Below the pieces are notes generated by a model that was not told the DNA's origin, did no database searches, and worked only from the letters and a program-made list of their open reading frames with translations. Both the position numbers and the translations under genes were made by a program. DNA of 64,000 nt, from contig NZ_FOJW01000011.1 of NCBI RefSeq assembly GCF_900112045.1, positions 1-64,000 on the forward strand, given 5' to 3'. The stretch is from Lentibacillus halodurans. GTDB taxonomy: Bacteria; Bacillota; Bacilli; Bacillales; Amphibacillaceae. Numbering within the stretch: the first letter of the stretch is position 1; each line of letters begins with the position of its first letter. Below, in pieces: positions 1 to 8,977 of the stretch.

Positions 1-262
1 CAGCTTGCTTTAAAATATCATTCTCCATGGCCAGCTTTTGATTTTCTTTTCTAAGCTTGATCAACTCTTCCTGTTCTGGTGTACGATTGTCTTTTTCTTG
101 AAAGGAGCCGCTGGATTGATGTTGACGAACCCACTTGTCAAAGGCTGAAGGGGTAAGATCATATTCTTTAATGATTTCACCTCTTGGTTTCCCGGCATCA
201 TGTAGCTGAATGATTTGTTCCTTAAAAGCTTGTGAGAATGTTCTTCTTTTTCGCTTGGTCAT
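1..262 (-). CDS. IS3-family transposase OrfA (partial, runs off the window)
   Basis: This is the N-terminal 87 residues of a small helix-turn-helix transposase subunit. It begins MTKRKRRTFSQAFKEQIIQL, continues through a recognition-helix segment around residues 35-47 (LTPSAFDKWVRQH), and ends in a leucine-zipper-like stretch with LRKENQKLAMENDILKQA. That pattern is typical of IS3/IS150-group OrfA, which pairs with a DDE OrfB by programmed frameshifting. The ATG at 262 is preceded by GAGGAGA. The 3' end and OrfB lie outside the window, so I cannot say whether the element is intact. It borders the catabolic cassette and is the left marker of the accessory region. Confidence 0.88.
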   Translation of the reverse strand, partial: MTKRKRRTFSQAFKEQIIQLHDAGKPRGEIIKEYDLTPSAFDKWVRQHQSSGSFQEKDNRTPEQEELIKLRKENQKLAMENDILKQA

Positions 263-880
263 TTTGATTCTCCTCAGATTTATTTGAATCAAGCTTATAT
301 GACCTTAACGAATCTGTCTAACTTAGTGTAACCTATCCAATATTATTTGTTTTACCGGAGGATAATGATCTACAACTCTATGAAGCGAATTAAACTCCCA
401 AAGTACCACCCCCGGTATTCACTCAACTGGACTAATTACTTTATCTATTGAGTTAATCATAATGGTAGGAATCGATTGAAATTCTAACCATTAACTTTTG
501 AGTCGACAACTATGTAAAACGCTTAGTATTTGTTAGAATAACGATGATGCTAATATTCGTTTCCGTTAGAGTTGCACTTTTAAAATAATAATTTGCTTGA
601 TTTTCTTTTAATATAAGTTTTGAATACTCAATGATGTCCTGTTGTTTAGAGGATGTGAAACGTTCGAGGACAAATAATTGTTTACCTTAACTACAATTTA
701 ACAATTTCTCCTAACTAATACTTTCACATGTATGAGATTCTCTTGGCTTGGCCTGGAGAGTAATGATTGCTACGAGTTAATAGCGAGAAGGTTCTAATGG
801 TAAAGAATGGGCATGTTAACCATACAAAAGTATAAACCCGAAAGGTTGTATTGTATCAATTACTTATCATCAAATTATTT
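263..880. other. Intergenic stretch without a recognisable gene
   Basis: About 600 bases between the IS3 OrfA start and the stem-loop beyond the cyclodeaminase gene. The part nearest OrfA should hold the IS terminal inverted repeat, but I cannot fix its end without a second copy. Short frames are interrupted by stops on both strands and I recognise no protein fragment. Base composition is AT-rich, like a decayed flank. Confidence 0.6.
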
Positions 881-922
881 ATAAATGGCAACTACCCTTA
901 ATATTAGGAAGTTGCCATTTAT
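881..922 (-). terminator. Stem-loop after the hydantoinase cassette
   Basis: A perfect 13-bp inverted repeat (ATAAATGGCAACT at 881-893 and its complement at 910-922) encloses a 16-nt loop. It lies 58 bases past the stop of the last cassette gene on the minus strand. The run following the stem is AT-rich but not a clean T tract, so termination is probable rather than certain. Confidence 0.5.
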
Positions 923-980
923 CTCTATATAAGTGTAGATGCTAAAATAACAAAAAGTTTTTATTTAATTTGTGTCTATT

Positions 981-2012
981 TCAAACGAATTCTGGTTTGT
1001 TCCATAATGAAAGTAGCTGACCTATATTTTGCTGTTTTGCCAACTTGTATATTTGGCTGGCTAATGCAATATCTTCTATTCCCATGCCTACGCTGTTAAA
1101 ATAAATTCTTTCTTGATTGTCTTCCCTTCCCTTACGCTTATTATTTACAATTTCCCCTAGCTCTGAATAGAGGCTCGTTTCCTCAAATTCATTTTCTTCA
1201 TACATTATTGATATTGTCTCAACGCCTCTATGTTTTAACTCGCTCCAGTCGTCCACTACAACCTTATTCGATTTATGAATCACATCAAACTCGCATTCAT
1301 GGCTCCCAACATGGATATATAATGAGCCTTCTTCCACCCAATCTGATTTTATGATGGGCTCTTTCGTTACTGTGGCAGTTACGAAAACATCTGAAGCTCT
1401 TACAGCTTCCTCAGCAGTATCCACTACTTTTATAGGAATTGGTACAATTTTAGACATCTCATTAGCAAATGCTTGTGCTCTAGAATTATCTAAATCTGTT
1501 ATTTTAACTTCATTTAATTCGGGAAGAACAGAATAAAGTGCTAAGAGCTGTGTTCGATTTTGAACCCCTGCACCAATTAACCCTAACTTCTGTGAATCTT
1601 TTCGAGCAAGGTATCTTGCCACTACGCCTGAATTTGCTCCTGTCCTCATTGAACTTATTAATGTCCCATCCATCACAGCAACTGGCATAAGAGTTTCCGG
1701 GTCGTTTAATATAATAATGCCAGCTGCTCTCGGTAAGTCATATTTAAATGGGTTCTGAGGAGCTCCAGAAATCCACTTTATTCCTGAAGCGTTAAAATCA
1801 CCACCTATATATCCTGGCATAGAATTTATCCTGCCGAATATAGATTCTGAATCGCGATCACCCCACCGGAGGGTTGTTTTATTAGGAAGAACATAATCTC
1901 CTTTATCATGTATAGAAAAGACTTGTTCCATTGTATTGATTGCATTTTCCATGTTTAAACCGCCACATGACTTAACATCTTCCTGTGAAAGAAATAAGAT
2001 ATTTGAGTCCAT
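981..2012 (-). CDS. Ornithine cyclodeaminase / mu-crystallin family dehydrogenase
   Basis: A 343-residue NAD(P)-dependent enzyme of the OCD/mu-crystallin fold. Visible marks are Lys79 in GIKWIS (the substrate-contact position of the family), SSMRTGANSGV near residues 120-130, and the Rossmann glycine motif LIGAGVQ at about 145-151. Members either deaminate and cyclise ornithine or reduce cyclic imines, N-alkyl imines or opines; the sequence does not decide which. The ATG directly follows the hydantoinase B stop (TAA-ATG), with AAAGGAGATG just inside that gene, so the two are translationally coupled. The context implies it acts on the amino acid or imine released by the hydantoinase-type enzyme. 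Length is normal (about 320-350). Last gene of the cassette. Confidence 0.85.
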   Translation of the reverse strand: MDSNILFLSQEDVKSCGGLNMENAINTMEQVFSIHDKGDYVLPNKTTLRWGDRDSESIFGRINSMPGYIGGDFNASGIKWISGAPQNPFKYDLPRAAGIIILNDPETLMPVAVMDGTLISSMRTGANSGVVARYLARKDSQKLGLIGAGVQNRTQLLALYSVLPELNEVKITDLDNSRAQAFANEMSKIVPIPIKVVDTAEEAVRASDVFVTATVTKEPIIKSDWVEEGSLYIHVGSHECEFDVIHKSNKVVVDDWSELKHRGVETISIMYEENEFEETSLYSELGEIVNNKRKGREDNQERIYFNSVGMGIEDIALASQIYKLAKQQNIGQLLSLWNKPEFV

Positions 2013-3758
2013 TTATACTTCATCTCCTTTAGCTACTAAATTTTCTCTTTTTTTAATAGTTCTTTTTGATAAGTTAATCTCCACTCCATACTCTCTTTCT
2101 GCCAAATCCTGGCTTACTTTTTCTTCAATTACATCGTTTAATATTTTTTCAAGTTCTCTTTTTAACGGAGCACCATATCCACCTGAGCCAGGTGTTTGAG
2201 CACTTAAAATGTCACCACTTTCCAATACAACTTCAGATACTTTTCCAGAAGATAGCACTCTTTGGTTTTCTTTTTCCAGGTTTATGATAAAAAGTCCTGG
2301 TTCACCACTTTTCCCCCCAAATAAGCCCCACGGTTTAAACTTTTGTCTGTCAGCGTGAGATGCAAATTCTACAGATTCTAAGATGCGGTAATCCCTGCGA
2401 ATACCTAAACCGCCTCTATGCTCTCCTGCACCGCCTGAATCTTTTCTCAACTCGAATCTTTCAACCATAATAGGATATTCCATTTCTAAGCACTCAATTG
2501 GTAAATTAGAAGAGTTAGTTACATGAACATGAACACCATCCATCCCATCTTTAAACGGGCGGGCACCTAAACCTCCTCCTAAGGATTCAGGATAAACAAA
2601 AAAATCGTTCTTCCGGGAGTCAATTCCTGAAAAAAGCACTGTACTTACAGCACTGTTACAACCAGCAACTACTTTATCAGGAACGGCTTTTGCTAAAGCA
2701 CCAAATATCACATCCACAATTCGTTGACATGTATCAGTACGGCCACCCACAGATGCAGGTGGAACAGCGTTCACAATTGATCCTTCAGGAGCTTTCACTT
2801 CTATTGAATTATAATACCCAGCATTAGAGGGTATAGAGGGATCAATTACTGCTTTAAGTGCATAATATATTGTTGCTAAAAGTGCCGTTTTTACAACATT
2901 AATCCCTCCTTTTACTTGTTTACATGTGCCCGTAAAGTCTAGAAGAATACGATCACCGGAAACCTCGATTTTTATTGCAATAGGAAGGGGACTTTTGTCT
3001 AAATCGATTCCATCATCATCTAAGTAATCTGTATAATTGTAAACTCCATCTGGAATTTTTTTAATCCCTTCCTTGATTTTTCTTTCAGAATATAGAAGAA
3101 ATTCAGACATACCTTCTTGAAATAGAGAGTTCCCATATTTGTCAATTAACTCCCCTACACGTTTTTCCCCGATTCTATTAGATGCAATTTGGGCCCATAA
3201 ATCCCCAAGTCGCTCGCTAGGTGTTCGACAATTTAGTAGAATCATTTCTATGATATCGTTGTTTATTACACCACTTTTTAAAATTTTAATTGGAGGAATT
3301 CTTATCCCCTCTTGAAATATACTTGTTGAATCACCAGATGAACTACCTGCTACCCTCCCTCCCACATCAGAATGATGCGCTATATTTGCCACAAAGCCGA
3401 CAATTTGTTGTTCGTAAAAGACAGGTTGGGCAATAGTGATATCGGGAAGGTGAGTCCCTCCACCATTGTACGGATCATTGGCGATAAACATATCTCCAGG
3501 ATAAATTTCTTCTAAAGAATATTTTTCTAAGATTTCTTTACAAATCCCAAGCATTGACCCCAGGTGAACAGGTATGGCAGCAGCCTGAGCAATTGTCTCT
3601 CCCTTTTCATTAAATATTGCTGTTGAACAATCTTTTCTTTCTTTTATGTTTGTTGAATATGAAGTCCGAACTAAGGTCCCTCCCATTTCTTCCGCTATAG
3701 ATAATAAAGCGTTCCCCAGAACTTCTACTGTAATGGGATCTACTTTTAACTTTTCCAT
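2013..3758 (-). CDS. Hydantoinase/oxoprolinase subunit B (HyuB-like)
   Basis: A 581-residue protein of the HyuB/HpyB family, partner of HyuA in ATP-dependent opening of cyclic amides (hydantoins, N-methylhydantoin, 5-oxoproline) or related cofactor-free substrates. Family hallmarks are DPITVEVLGNALLSIAEEMG at the N-terminus, NDPYNGGGTHLPDI near residue 95, HHSDVGG near 127, and the glycine-rich GGLGARPFKDGMDGVH and RGGLGIRRDYR segments in the C-terminal half. It starts 11 bases after subunit A with GGAGG in the gap. Length is usual for a separate B subunit, rather than the approximately 1,200-residue fused eukaryotic oxoprolinase. The substrate cannot be read from sequence; acetone and acetophenone carboxylases share this superfamily, but their third subunit is absent here. 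Confidence 0.9.
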   Translation of the reverse strand: MEKLKVDPITVEVLGNALLSIAEEMGGTLVRTSYSTNIKERKDCSTAIFNEKGETIAQAAAIPVHLGSMLGICKEILEKYSLEEIYPGDMFIANDPYNGGGTHLPDITIAQPVFYEQQIVGFVANIAHHSDVGGRVAGSSSGDSTSIFQEGIRIPPIKILKSGVINNDIIEMILLNCRTPSERLGDLWAQIASNRIGEKRVGELIDKYGNSLFQEGMSEFLLYSERKIKEGIKKIPDGVYNYTDYLDDDGIDLDKSPLPIAIKIEVSGDRILLDFTGTCKQVKGGINVVKTALLATIYYALKAVIDPSIPSNAGYYNSIEVKAPEGSIVNAVPPASVGGRTDTCQRIVDVIFGALAKAVPDKVVAGCNSAVSTVLFSGIDSRKNDFFVYPESLGGGLGARPFKDGMDGVHVHVTNSSNLPIECLEMEYPIMVERFELRKDSGGAGEHRGGLGIRRDYRILESVEFASHADRQKFKPWGLFGGKSGEPGLFIINLEKENQRVLSSGKVSEVVLESGDILSAQTPGSGGYGAPLKRELEKILNDVIEEKVSQDLAEREYGVEINLSKRTIKKRENLVAKGDEV

Positions 3759-3769
3759 TATTTTGCCTC

Positions 3770-5821
3770 CTAAAGTGTTAAAATGATATTTAGATATTCA
3801 TCAATTTCCGCTGATACTCCAGGCGGAATTACAATTGTTGAATCCATTTGCTCGACGATAGCAGGACCCTCAATTTTATTGTTAGGCATTAACAATGATC
3901 TGTCATATATGTTAGTTGTTATATATTTTTCCTCTTTATCAAAAAAAACGTTACGTTGTGCAATTCTTGCTTTGTATGGATCAGTTTGATCCTTTCTGTA
4001 CTTTTTCAGGCTGATTTTTGGTACCTCACCAATAGCAGTTACACGGTAATTAATAAACTCTACTTCCTCATTAGGATTTGAATATCCATAATTTTTTTCA
4101 TGAGCTTTATGAAATTTCTCTAATATATAATCTAAATCTTCTCTTGTATTTAACTTACAATCTAAAGAAATAGATAACTCATAATTTTGACCTAAGTAGC
4201 GCATATCAATTTTTTGTTCAACTTTTTGTTTAGATGATGCCACTTCTTCTTTTTCGAGCCAATTAATCCCATCAGAACTTAAAGTTTCAAATTCACTCAT
4301 TACTTTTTCTAGATTTTCCTCTTTTGCATTAAGCAATCTTGTTTTCACGAAATCCATTTTTAAATCCGATGTTAATAAACCTAAAGCAGAAAGGATTCCT
4401 GAATTTTGTGGTATTAATACATGTTTAATACCTACTTCTTTAGCTACATAGGCTGAATGTAAACTACCAGCCCCTCCAAAAGCAACGAGGGTAAACTCCC
4501 TAGGATCAAATCCCTGTTCAACGGATATTACTCGTAGGGCTCGTATTATATTCGAATGTACAATTGTAATAATACCTTTTGCAGCTTCTGAAAGAGAAAT
4601 ATTTAATGGATTTGCAACTTTATCTTGAATTGCTTGTTTTGCCGCCTCGTAATCTACCTCCATTTCTCCACCTAAAATATAATTGGGGTTTAACCTCTGT
4701 AAAATTACATTTGCATCTGTTACGGTGGGTTCTAATCCTCCCCCCCCATAAGCTGCGGGTCCAGGGGTCGCGCCAGCACTGTGAGGACCGACCTTTAAAA
4801 TCCCACCGTTATCCACCCAGGCAATACTTCCTCCGCCAGCACCAACAGCGTGAACGTCAGTCATAGGTAAATTCAATGGAAATCCGGCTACTTTTTTTCC
4901 AACAGTAATTTTAGGCTCTCCGTTTTGTATTAAAGATACATCTGTACTTGTACCACCCATATCAAAGGTAATTATGTCATTAAACCCTGCTACCTTTGAA
5001 ATATGGGAGGCCCCTGCTACTCCGGCACTTGGTCCTGATAATGCTGTTCTAGCGGGATTTTCTTTTGTTGTTTGTATAGACATAACTCCACTATTTGATT
5101 GATTAATATAAGGAAGTGTTTCTATACCTAGTTTTTTAACTCGATTCGCTAAATTACTTACATATTGACTAATTTTTGGCCCAAGATAACCATTTATTGT
5201 TGTAGTACTAAAACGTTCAAATTCTCGGTACTCCGGAAGAACCTCACTTGATAAAGATACATAAATGTCAGGAAAATGTTTGTTTATTAATTTTTTAATT
5301 TGTTTTTCGTGTGTTGGGTTGGTATATGAATGTAAAAAACACACAACAAAGGATTCAATATTCTGGGTTTTCAAATTTTTAATGATACTTTCTGCTTCTT
5401 CAAAATTTAATTCTTTATCAATTGAACCGTCATATTTTAATCTTTCTGTAACTTCCTTTCGAAACTCTCTTTTAATAAGAGGTGATGGCTTATCCTCAAA
5501 CAGATTATATATTGAAGGTCTAGCTTGCCTACCTAACTCAAGAAGGTCACGAAACCCTTTAGTAGTAATTAATGCTGTGGTCGCCCCCTTTCTTTCTATA
5601 GCTGTATTCGTCCCTACAGTGGTACCATGAGCAAGATAATTAATACTACTAGGTTCTACTTGATTTGAAGACAGTAATTCTTGAATCCCCTCCTCAATTG
5701 ATATTGACGGGTCATTTACATTTGATGGCACTTTTAATACCTTTGACTTGCCATTAATTTCATCAAAAAGATAAAGATCAGTAAAAGTGCCTCCTATATC
5801 GATTCCAAGCCTATATCCCAT
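3770..5821 (-). CDS. Hydantoinase/oxoprolinase subunit A (HyuA-like, ATPase)
   Basis: A 683-residue ASKHA-fold ATPase of the HyuA family. The N-terminal phosphate loop is DIGGTFTDLYLF (residues 8-19) and a second acidic loop is FDMGGTSTDVSL near residue 282. The glycine-rich HAVGAGGGSIAWVD segment and VAFGGAGSLHS in the C-terminal half are typical. With subunit B it couples ATP hydrolysis to cleavage of a ring amide or a related activation. A good ribosome-binding site (AGGAGGAT) precedes the ATG. It lies 50 bases downstream of the TRAP permease, in the same transcription unit. No frameshift or missing catalytic segment is seen. Confidence 0.92.
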   Translation of the reverse strand: MGYRLGIDIGGTFTDLYLFDEINGKSKVLKVPSNVNDPSISIEEGIQELLSSNQVEPSSINYLAHGTTVGTNTAIERKGATTALITTKGFRDLLELGRQARPSIYNLFEDKPSPLIKREFRKEVTERLKYDGSIDKELNFEEAESIIKNLKTQNIESFVVCFLHSYTNPTHEKQIKKLINKHFPDIYVSLSSEVLPEYREFERFSTTTINGYLGPKISQYVSNLANRVKKLGIETLPYINQSNSGVMSIQTTKENPARTALSGPSAGVAGASHISKVAGFNDIITFDMGGTSTDVSLIQNGEPKITVGKKVAGFPLNLPMTDVHAVGAGGGSIAWVDNGGILKVGPHSAGATPGPAAYGGGGLEPTVTDANVILQRLNPNYILGGEMEVDYEAAKQAIQDKVANPLNISLSEAAKGIITIVHSNIIRALRVISVEQGFDPREFTLVAFGGAGSLHSAYVAKEVGIKHVLIPQNSGILSALGLLTSDLKMDFVKTRLLNAKEENLEKVMSEFETLSSDGINWLEKEEVASSKQKVEQKIDMRYLGQNYELSISLDCKLNTREDLDYILEKFHKAHEKNYGYSNPNEEVEFINYRVTAIGEVPKISLKKYRKDQTDPYKARIAQRNVFFDKEEKYITTNIYDRSLLMPNNKIEGPAIVEQMDSTIVIPPGVSAEIDEYLNIILTL

Positions 5822-5871
5822 AATTCATCCTCCTAAATTTAAAGCTGTGTTGAATTAAATTGTTAATAAAT

Positions 5872-7719
5872 TTAACTAAATGTTTTGTGACTATCATTAA
5901 TTATTTCAGTTTCAATATTTTGATAATTCTTTCGAAAAACTAGTATCCCTACTATCAAAATCAATCCTAAAATATCTGTAACCCATCCTGGTATTATTAA
6001 TGAAACTGAGGCTAACATTAATACAATCCGTGTAAATGTTTTCGTTCTTCTCAAAAACCAACCTTCAAAAACAGCGGCAAGAGAAACCATTCCGATGGTA
6101 GCTAATAATGATTCTAAGAGTATTTCGAACCAGTCCCCCTCCATTAATATTGGGGGTTGAAACACAAATAAATACGGAAGAATAAAGGCTGCAATTGCTA
6201 ATGAACAAGCTTGAAAAGCAGTTCTCATTGGAGGAGCGCCAGCTATATTTGCTCCAGTATATGCCGCAAGACCTACTGGGGGAGTTATTCCAGATAAGCA
6301 TGCAAAATAAAAAACAAATAGGTGTGCAGCTATCGGCTCAACTCCGATACTAGATAGAACCGGAGATAATACAGATATTACCAACAAATAAGCCACTGTG
6401 GTGGGTAAACCCATCCCAAAAATTATTGCAACCACCATTGCAAAAATTAATGTTAATAACACATCTCCCCCTGATAAGTTGACTACAAACCTTGCAATTT
6501 TTCCCCCAAGGCCAGTAAGCCCAATTACTCCAATTACAATGCCTGCACACGCGACGGGTGCAACTATTGCAACAATATTTTTTGATGCGTTAAACATCGC
6601 TTCTAGAGAAGCCTTAACACTAGGTCTGGTTTGTTTCTTGATAAGCCCTAATAAGACAGCAAAAATCATAGCAACGAAAGCCGCCCTAATTGCTGAAACT
6701 TTAAAAATTGAAAGCTCAATAATTATCACAATAATCGGGAGCAACATATATCCTTCTTTTTTTAAGAGTGGCAATAATTTAGGTATTTCTTGAGATGATA
6801 ACCCTTTCAAACCTCTTTTAGCTGACCTAAAATCAATACCAAACCAAATTGTAATGAAGTAAAGAATTGCCGGAATTAAAGCAGCTGTTATTACAGTTAA
6901 GTAAGTAACTCCTAGCATTTCAGCCATAAGAAAAGCACCTGCGGCCATAATAGGCGGCATAATTTGCCCACCTGTTGAGGCGGCGGACTCAACTGCTCCT
7001 GCAAAGGTCCCTTTGTAACCTAACTTTTTCATCATGGGGATTGTAAAGGAGCCTGATGCTGCTACATTAGCTACTGCACTTCCAGAAATACTCCCAAACA
7101 AAGCACTAGACACAGTAGCAATTTTGGCTGGTCCTCCTCGAGAACGCCCAGCTATTGCCTTTGAAAAATTAAAAAAGACATCCCCTACTCCAGTTAATTC
7201 AAGAAAAGCAGCAAAAATGATAAACATTGTGACAAATGAAATAACTACTGCTAAAGGGGAACCAAAAATTCCTTGATAGGTAATAAGAGTATTAATTATT
7301 CTCTCATACGAATATCCTCCATGCCCCATGATGCCAGGTAGATAGGTACCAAACATGGCATATAAAATGAATATAAGTGCCAATATTGGCAAAGTAGCGC
7401 CTATTGTTCTTCGGGTCATCTCCAACACTAAAAGTACTGCTAGCGTTCCAAATACTAAATCCAATCTAGTTGCTTCCAGCACTCCCCTTGTAATAATGTT
7501 TTCAAGTTCGAAGACCGTATAACCAAAAGTGGTAATACTGAGAAAAATAAATAAATAATCTAACCAACGAAATCTAGACTCAAAGATCGAGAATATTAAT
7601 ATCGCAGGAATAAGCAACATCAAGGGACGAAATATATGTGGACCTAAAGGAAAAAAGTTTAGTACAAAAATGATAAACAACGGAAATGTTATTCCAAGCC
7701 ATTTTATAATTAATAACAT
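5872..7719 (-). CDS. TRAP transporter fused permease (4TM/12TM, TAXI type)
   Basis: A 615-residue, highly hydrophobic protein combining a small DctQ-like N-terminal membrane unit (first ~150 residues, four to five segments) with a large DctM-like unit. The DctM part shows conserved loops such as GRSRGGPAKIATVSSALFGS, AAASTGGQIMPPIMGAGAF-like (here SAASTGGQIMPPIMAAGAF) and GMGLPTTVAYLL, plus LSGITPPVGLAAY near the C-terminal third. It imports a small organic substrate delivered by a periplasmic-type binding protein, driven by an ion gradient. The binding-protein gene lies immediately upstream, 52 bases away. Fused QM subunits are usual for TAXI systems. A start at 7719 is supported by AAGGAGG upstream. 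Confidence 0.93.
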   Translation of the reverse strand: MLLIIKWLGITFPLFIIFVLNFFPLGPHIFRPLMLLIPAILIFSIFESRFRWLDYLFIFLSITTFGYTVFELENIITRGVLEATRLDLVFGTLAVLLVLEMTRRTIGATLPILALIFILYAMFGTYLPGIMGHGGYSYERIINTLITYQGIFGSPLAVVISFVTMFIIFAAFLELTGVGDVFFNFSKAIAGRSRGGPAKIATVSSALFGSISGSAVANVAASGSFTIPMMKKLGYKGTFAGAVESAASTGGQIMPPIMAAGAFLMAEMLGVTYLTVITAALIPAILYFITIWFGIDFRSAKRGLKGLSSQEIPKLLPLLKKEGYMLLPIIVIIIELSIFKVSAIRAAFVAMIFAVLLGLIKKQTRPSVKASLEAMFNASKNIVAIVAPVACAGIVIGVIGLTGLGGKIARFVVNLSGGDVLLTLIFAMVVAIIFGMGLPTTVAYLLVISVLSPVLSSIGVEPIAAHLFVFYFACLSGITPPVGLAAYTGANIAGAPPMRTAFQACSLAIAAFILPYLFVFQPPILMEGDWFEILLESLLATIGMVSLAAVFEGWFLRRTKTFTRIVLMLASVSLIIPGWVTDILGLILIVGILVFRKNYQNIETEIINDSHKTFS

Positions 7720-7771
7720 GGTAGCACCTCCTTTTTAAGTATGATTTTTGATGAGACTACGACTCTCTTAT

Positions 7772-8758
7772 TTACTCTGAACCTGGAGGTAACAATTCGT
7801 TTGGAATTTCTACTCCTTGTTCTTCAAAATATTCTACAGCTCCAGGATGATATGGAATAGTGGTGCTACCTAAATTTTCCATAGACATTCCTTTGGCCAT
7901 TTGAGGCATTACTTCTTCAATCATATCTTTATTTTCGTAAGCTGCCTTTACAATTTCATATATAGTCTCATTAGAAACATCTTTGCTGGCTAATAATAAA
8001 TTATATAAACCAAAGTTTTCGACCCCTTTCGGAATAGACTCGTAGGTATCTGGTGGAATTGAGAGCCATAAATATTGAGGATAAACCTCAGAAAATTTCT
8101 TTTTTTGTTCTTCATTCAATGTTACTATATTTAGCTTATGACTAGTTTCTAAACGTGTAACAGCAGAGGCAGGCCAAGCAATTGAAAAACCTTCAATAGT
8201 GCCGTCTTTCAAGGCATTAGCAGCATCGTCTGTTGGTAAATTTGAAGTATTGGGTTCTATATTAAAAGTTTCAAAGACTCTGTCCGCGAAAACTTGATTT
8301 GAAGACCCAGAAGGTCCACTGCTGTAGGACTTTCCTTGTAAGTCTTCTATATTTTCAATACCTGACTCTTGAAATGTTACAAACATATACACCCCCGGCC
8401 ATCCCGGAAAGACCGTTCTTAATTTATCATGAGATTTTCCATCGAATTGATGTTCACCCTTGTAAGCTTCATAGGCTGTTTCAGTAGAAGAAAAACCTAT
8501 TTTTATTTCTCCTTCTTGCAGCAAGCCAACGTTATCTACAGATGCACCAGTAACTTGAACGGAAGCTTGCGATTCTGAAACCTTGTCATTTATTACATTG
8601 GACAAAGCTGTAGCTCCTGTGTGAAACCCTCCCCCAGTAGTACCAGCACCAATTGAAAAATTGGAAGAAGTAGATCCTGATGTTTCGGAATTCGAACAGC
8701 CAACAATACCAAATGCAACTAAGACTGACAGAAACAGGCTGACGACTAAAAGTCTCAT
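7772..8758 (-). CDS. TAXI-family TRAP solute-binding lipoprotein
   Basis: The substrate receptor for the adjacent fused TRAP permease. From the ATG at 8758 the protein is 328 residues: a signal peptide MRLLVVSLFLSVLVAFGIVG, a lipobox ending in Cys21, a Ser/Thr linker, then the TAXI opening motif FSIGAGTTGGGFHTGA. Later segments such as YSSGPSGSSNQVFADRV fit the family. A longer reading frame begins with a TTG at 8845, but the extra 29 residues destroy the signal peptide and contain the predicted sigma-54 promoter, so I reject that start. AAGGAGGA lies about 12 bases before the chosen ATG. First gene of the cassette; its position nearest the promoter fits the high amounts of binding protein usually needed. 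Confidence 0.92.
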   Translation of the reverse strand: MRLLVVSLFLSVLVAFGIVGCSNSETSGSTSSNFSIGAGTTGGGFHTGATALSNVINDKVSESQASVQVTGASVDNVGLLQEGEIKIGFSSTETAYEAYKGEHQFDGKSHDKLRTVFPGWPGVYMFVTFQESGIENIEDLQGKSYSSGPSGSSNQVFADRVFETFNIEPNTSNLPTDDAANALKDGTIEGFSIAWPASAVTRLETSHKLNIVTLNEEQKKKFSEVYPQYLWLSIPPDTYESIPKGVENFGLYNLLLASKDVSNETIYEIVKAAYENKDMIEEVMPQMAKGMSMENLGSTTIPYHPGAVEYFEEQGVEIPNELLPPGSE

Positions 8759-8806
8759 TTCTTCAAAATCCTCCTTTGAATAATAATTGTTTCTGCCAAT
8801 ATATAT

Positions 8807-8821
8807 GCAAAATTCATGCCA
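8807..8821 (-). promoter_or_regulatory. Sigma-54 (-24/-12) promoter of the TAXI-TRAP-hyuAB-ocd operon
   Basis: The minus strand reads TGGCATGAATTTTGC, matching the sigma-54 pattern TGGCAC-N5-TTGC with one change (T for C at the sixth base). GG and GC have the required spacing of 12. The predicted start of transcription is near 8795, giving a short leader with AAGGAGGA before the ATG at 8758. The divergent gene encodes a GAFTGA-containing activator, which independently supports the call. Confidence 0.8.
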
Positions 8822-8871
8822 AACAGATTTTTCTGATAATATCAACGATTTTAGTGAAAAATTTTTGTTTA

Positions 8872-8912
8872 TATGTTCAAAACGCGGGATTTATGTTCCA
8901 ATCTTGAGATTG
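8872..8912. promoter_or_regulatory. Candidate upstream activator sites for the sigma-54 regulator
   Basis: Two copies of TATGTTC lie exactly 20 bases apart (8872-8878 and 8892-8898). They are followed by the dyad CAATCT-TG-AGATTG at 8899-8912. The group sits about 75-115 bases upstream of the predicted sigma-54 transcription start, a normal place for enhancer sites. The dyad overlaps the -35 region of the divergent regulator gene, so autoregulation is plausible. Which motif the regulator binds is not known. Confidence 0.45.
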
Positions 8913-8938
8913 TAGTAAGTTATATCTAGTGATATAAT
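8910..8938 (+). promoter_or_regulatory. Sigma-A promoter of the sigma-54 activator gene
   Basis: TTGTAG (8910-8915) and TATAAT (8933-8938) are separated by 17 bases. Transcription would start near 8945, about 33 bases before the ATG. Confidence 0.65.
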
Positions 8939-8977
8939 ACACATTAAAGTATTCAGAAATTAAAGGGGATTCAAAAA

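Noticed and set aside
8759-8845. In-frame upstream extension of the TAXI protein from a TTG
   Set aside because: It would bury the lipoprotein signal peptide, and it contains the -24/-12 promoter; the ATG at 8758 has its own strong Shine-Dalgarno.
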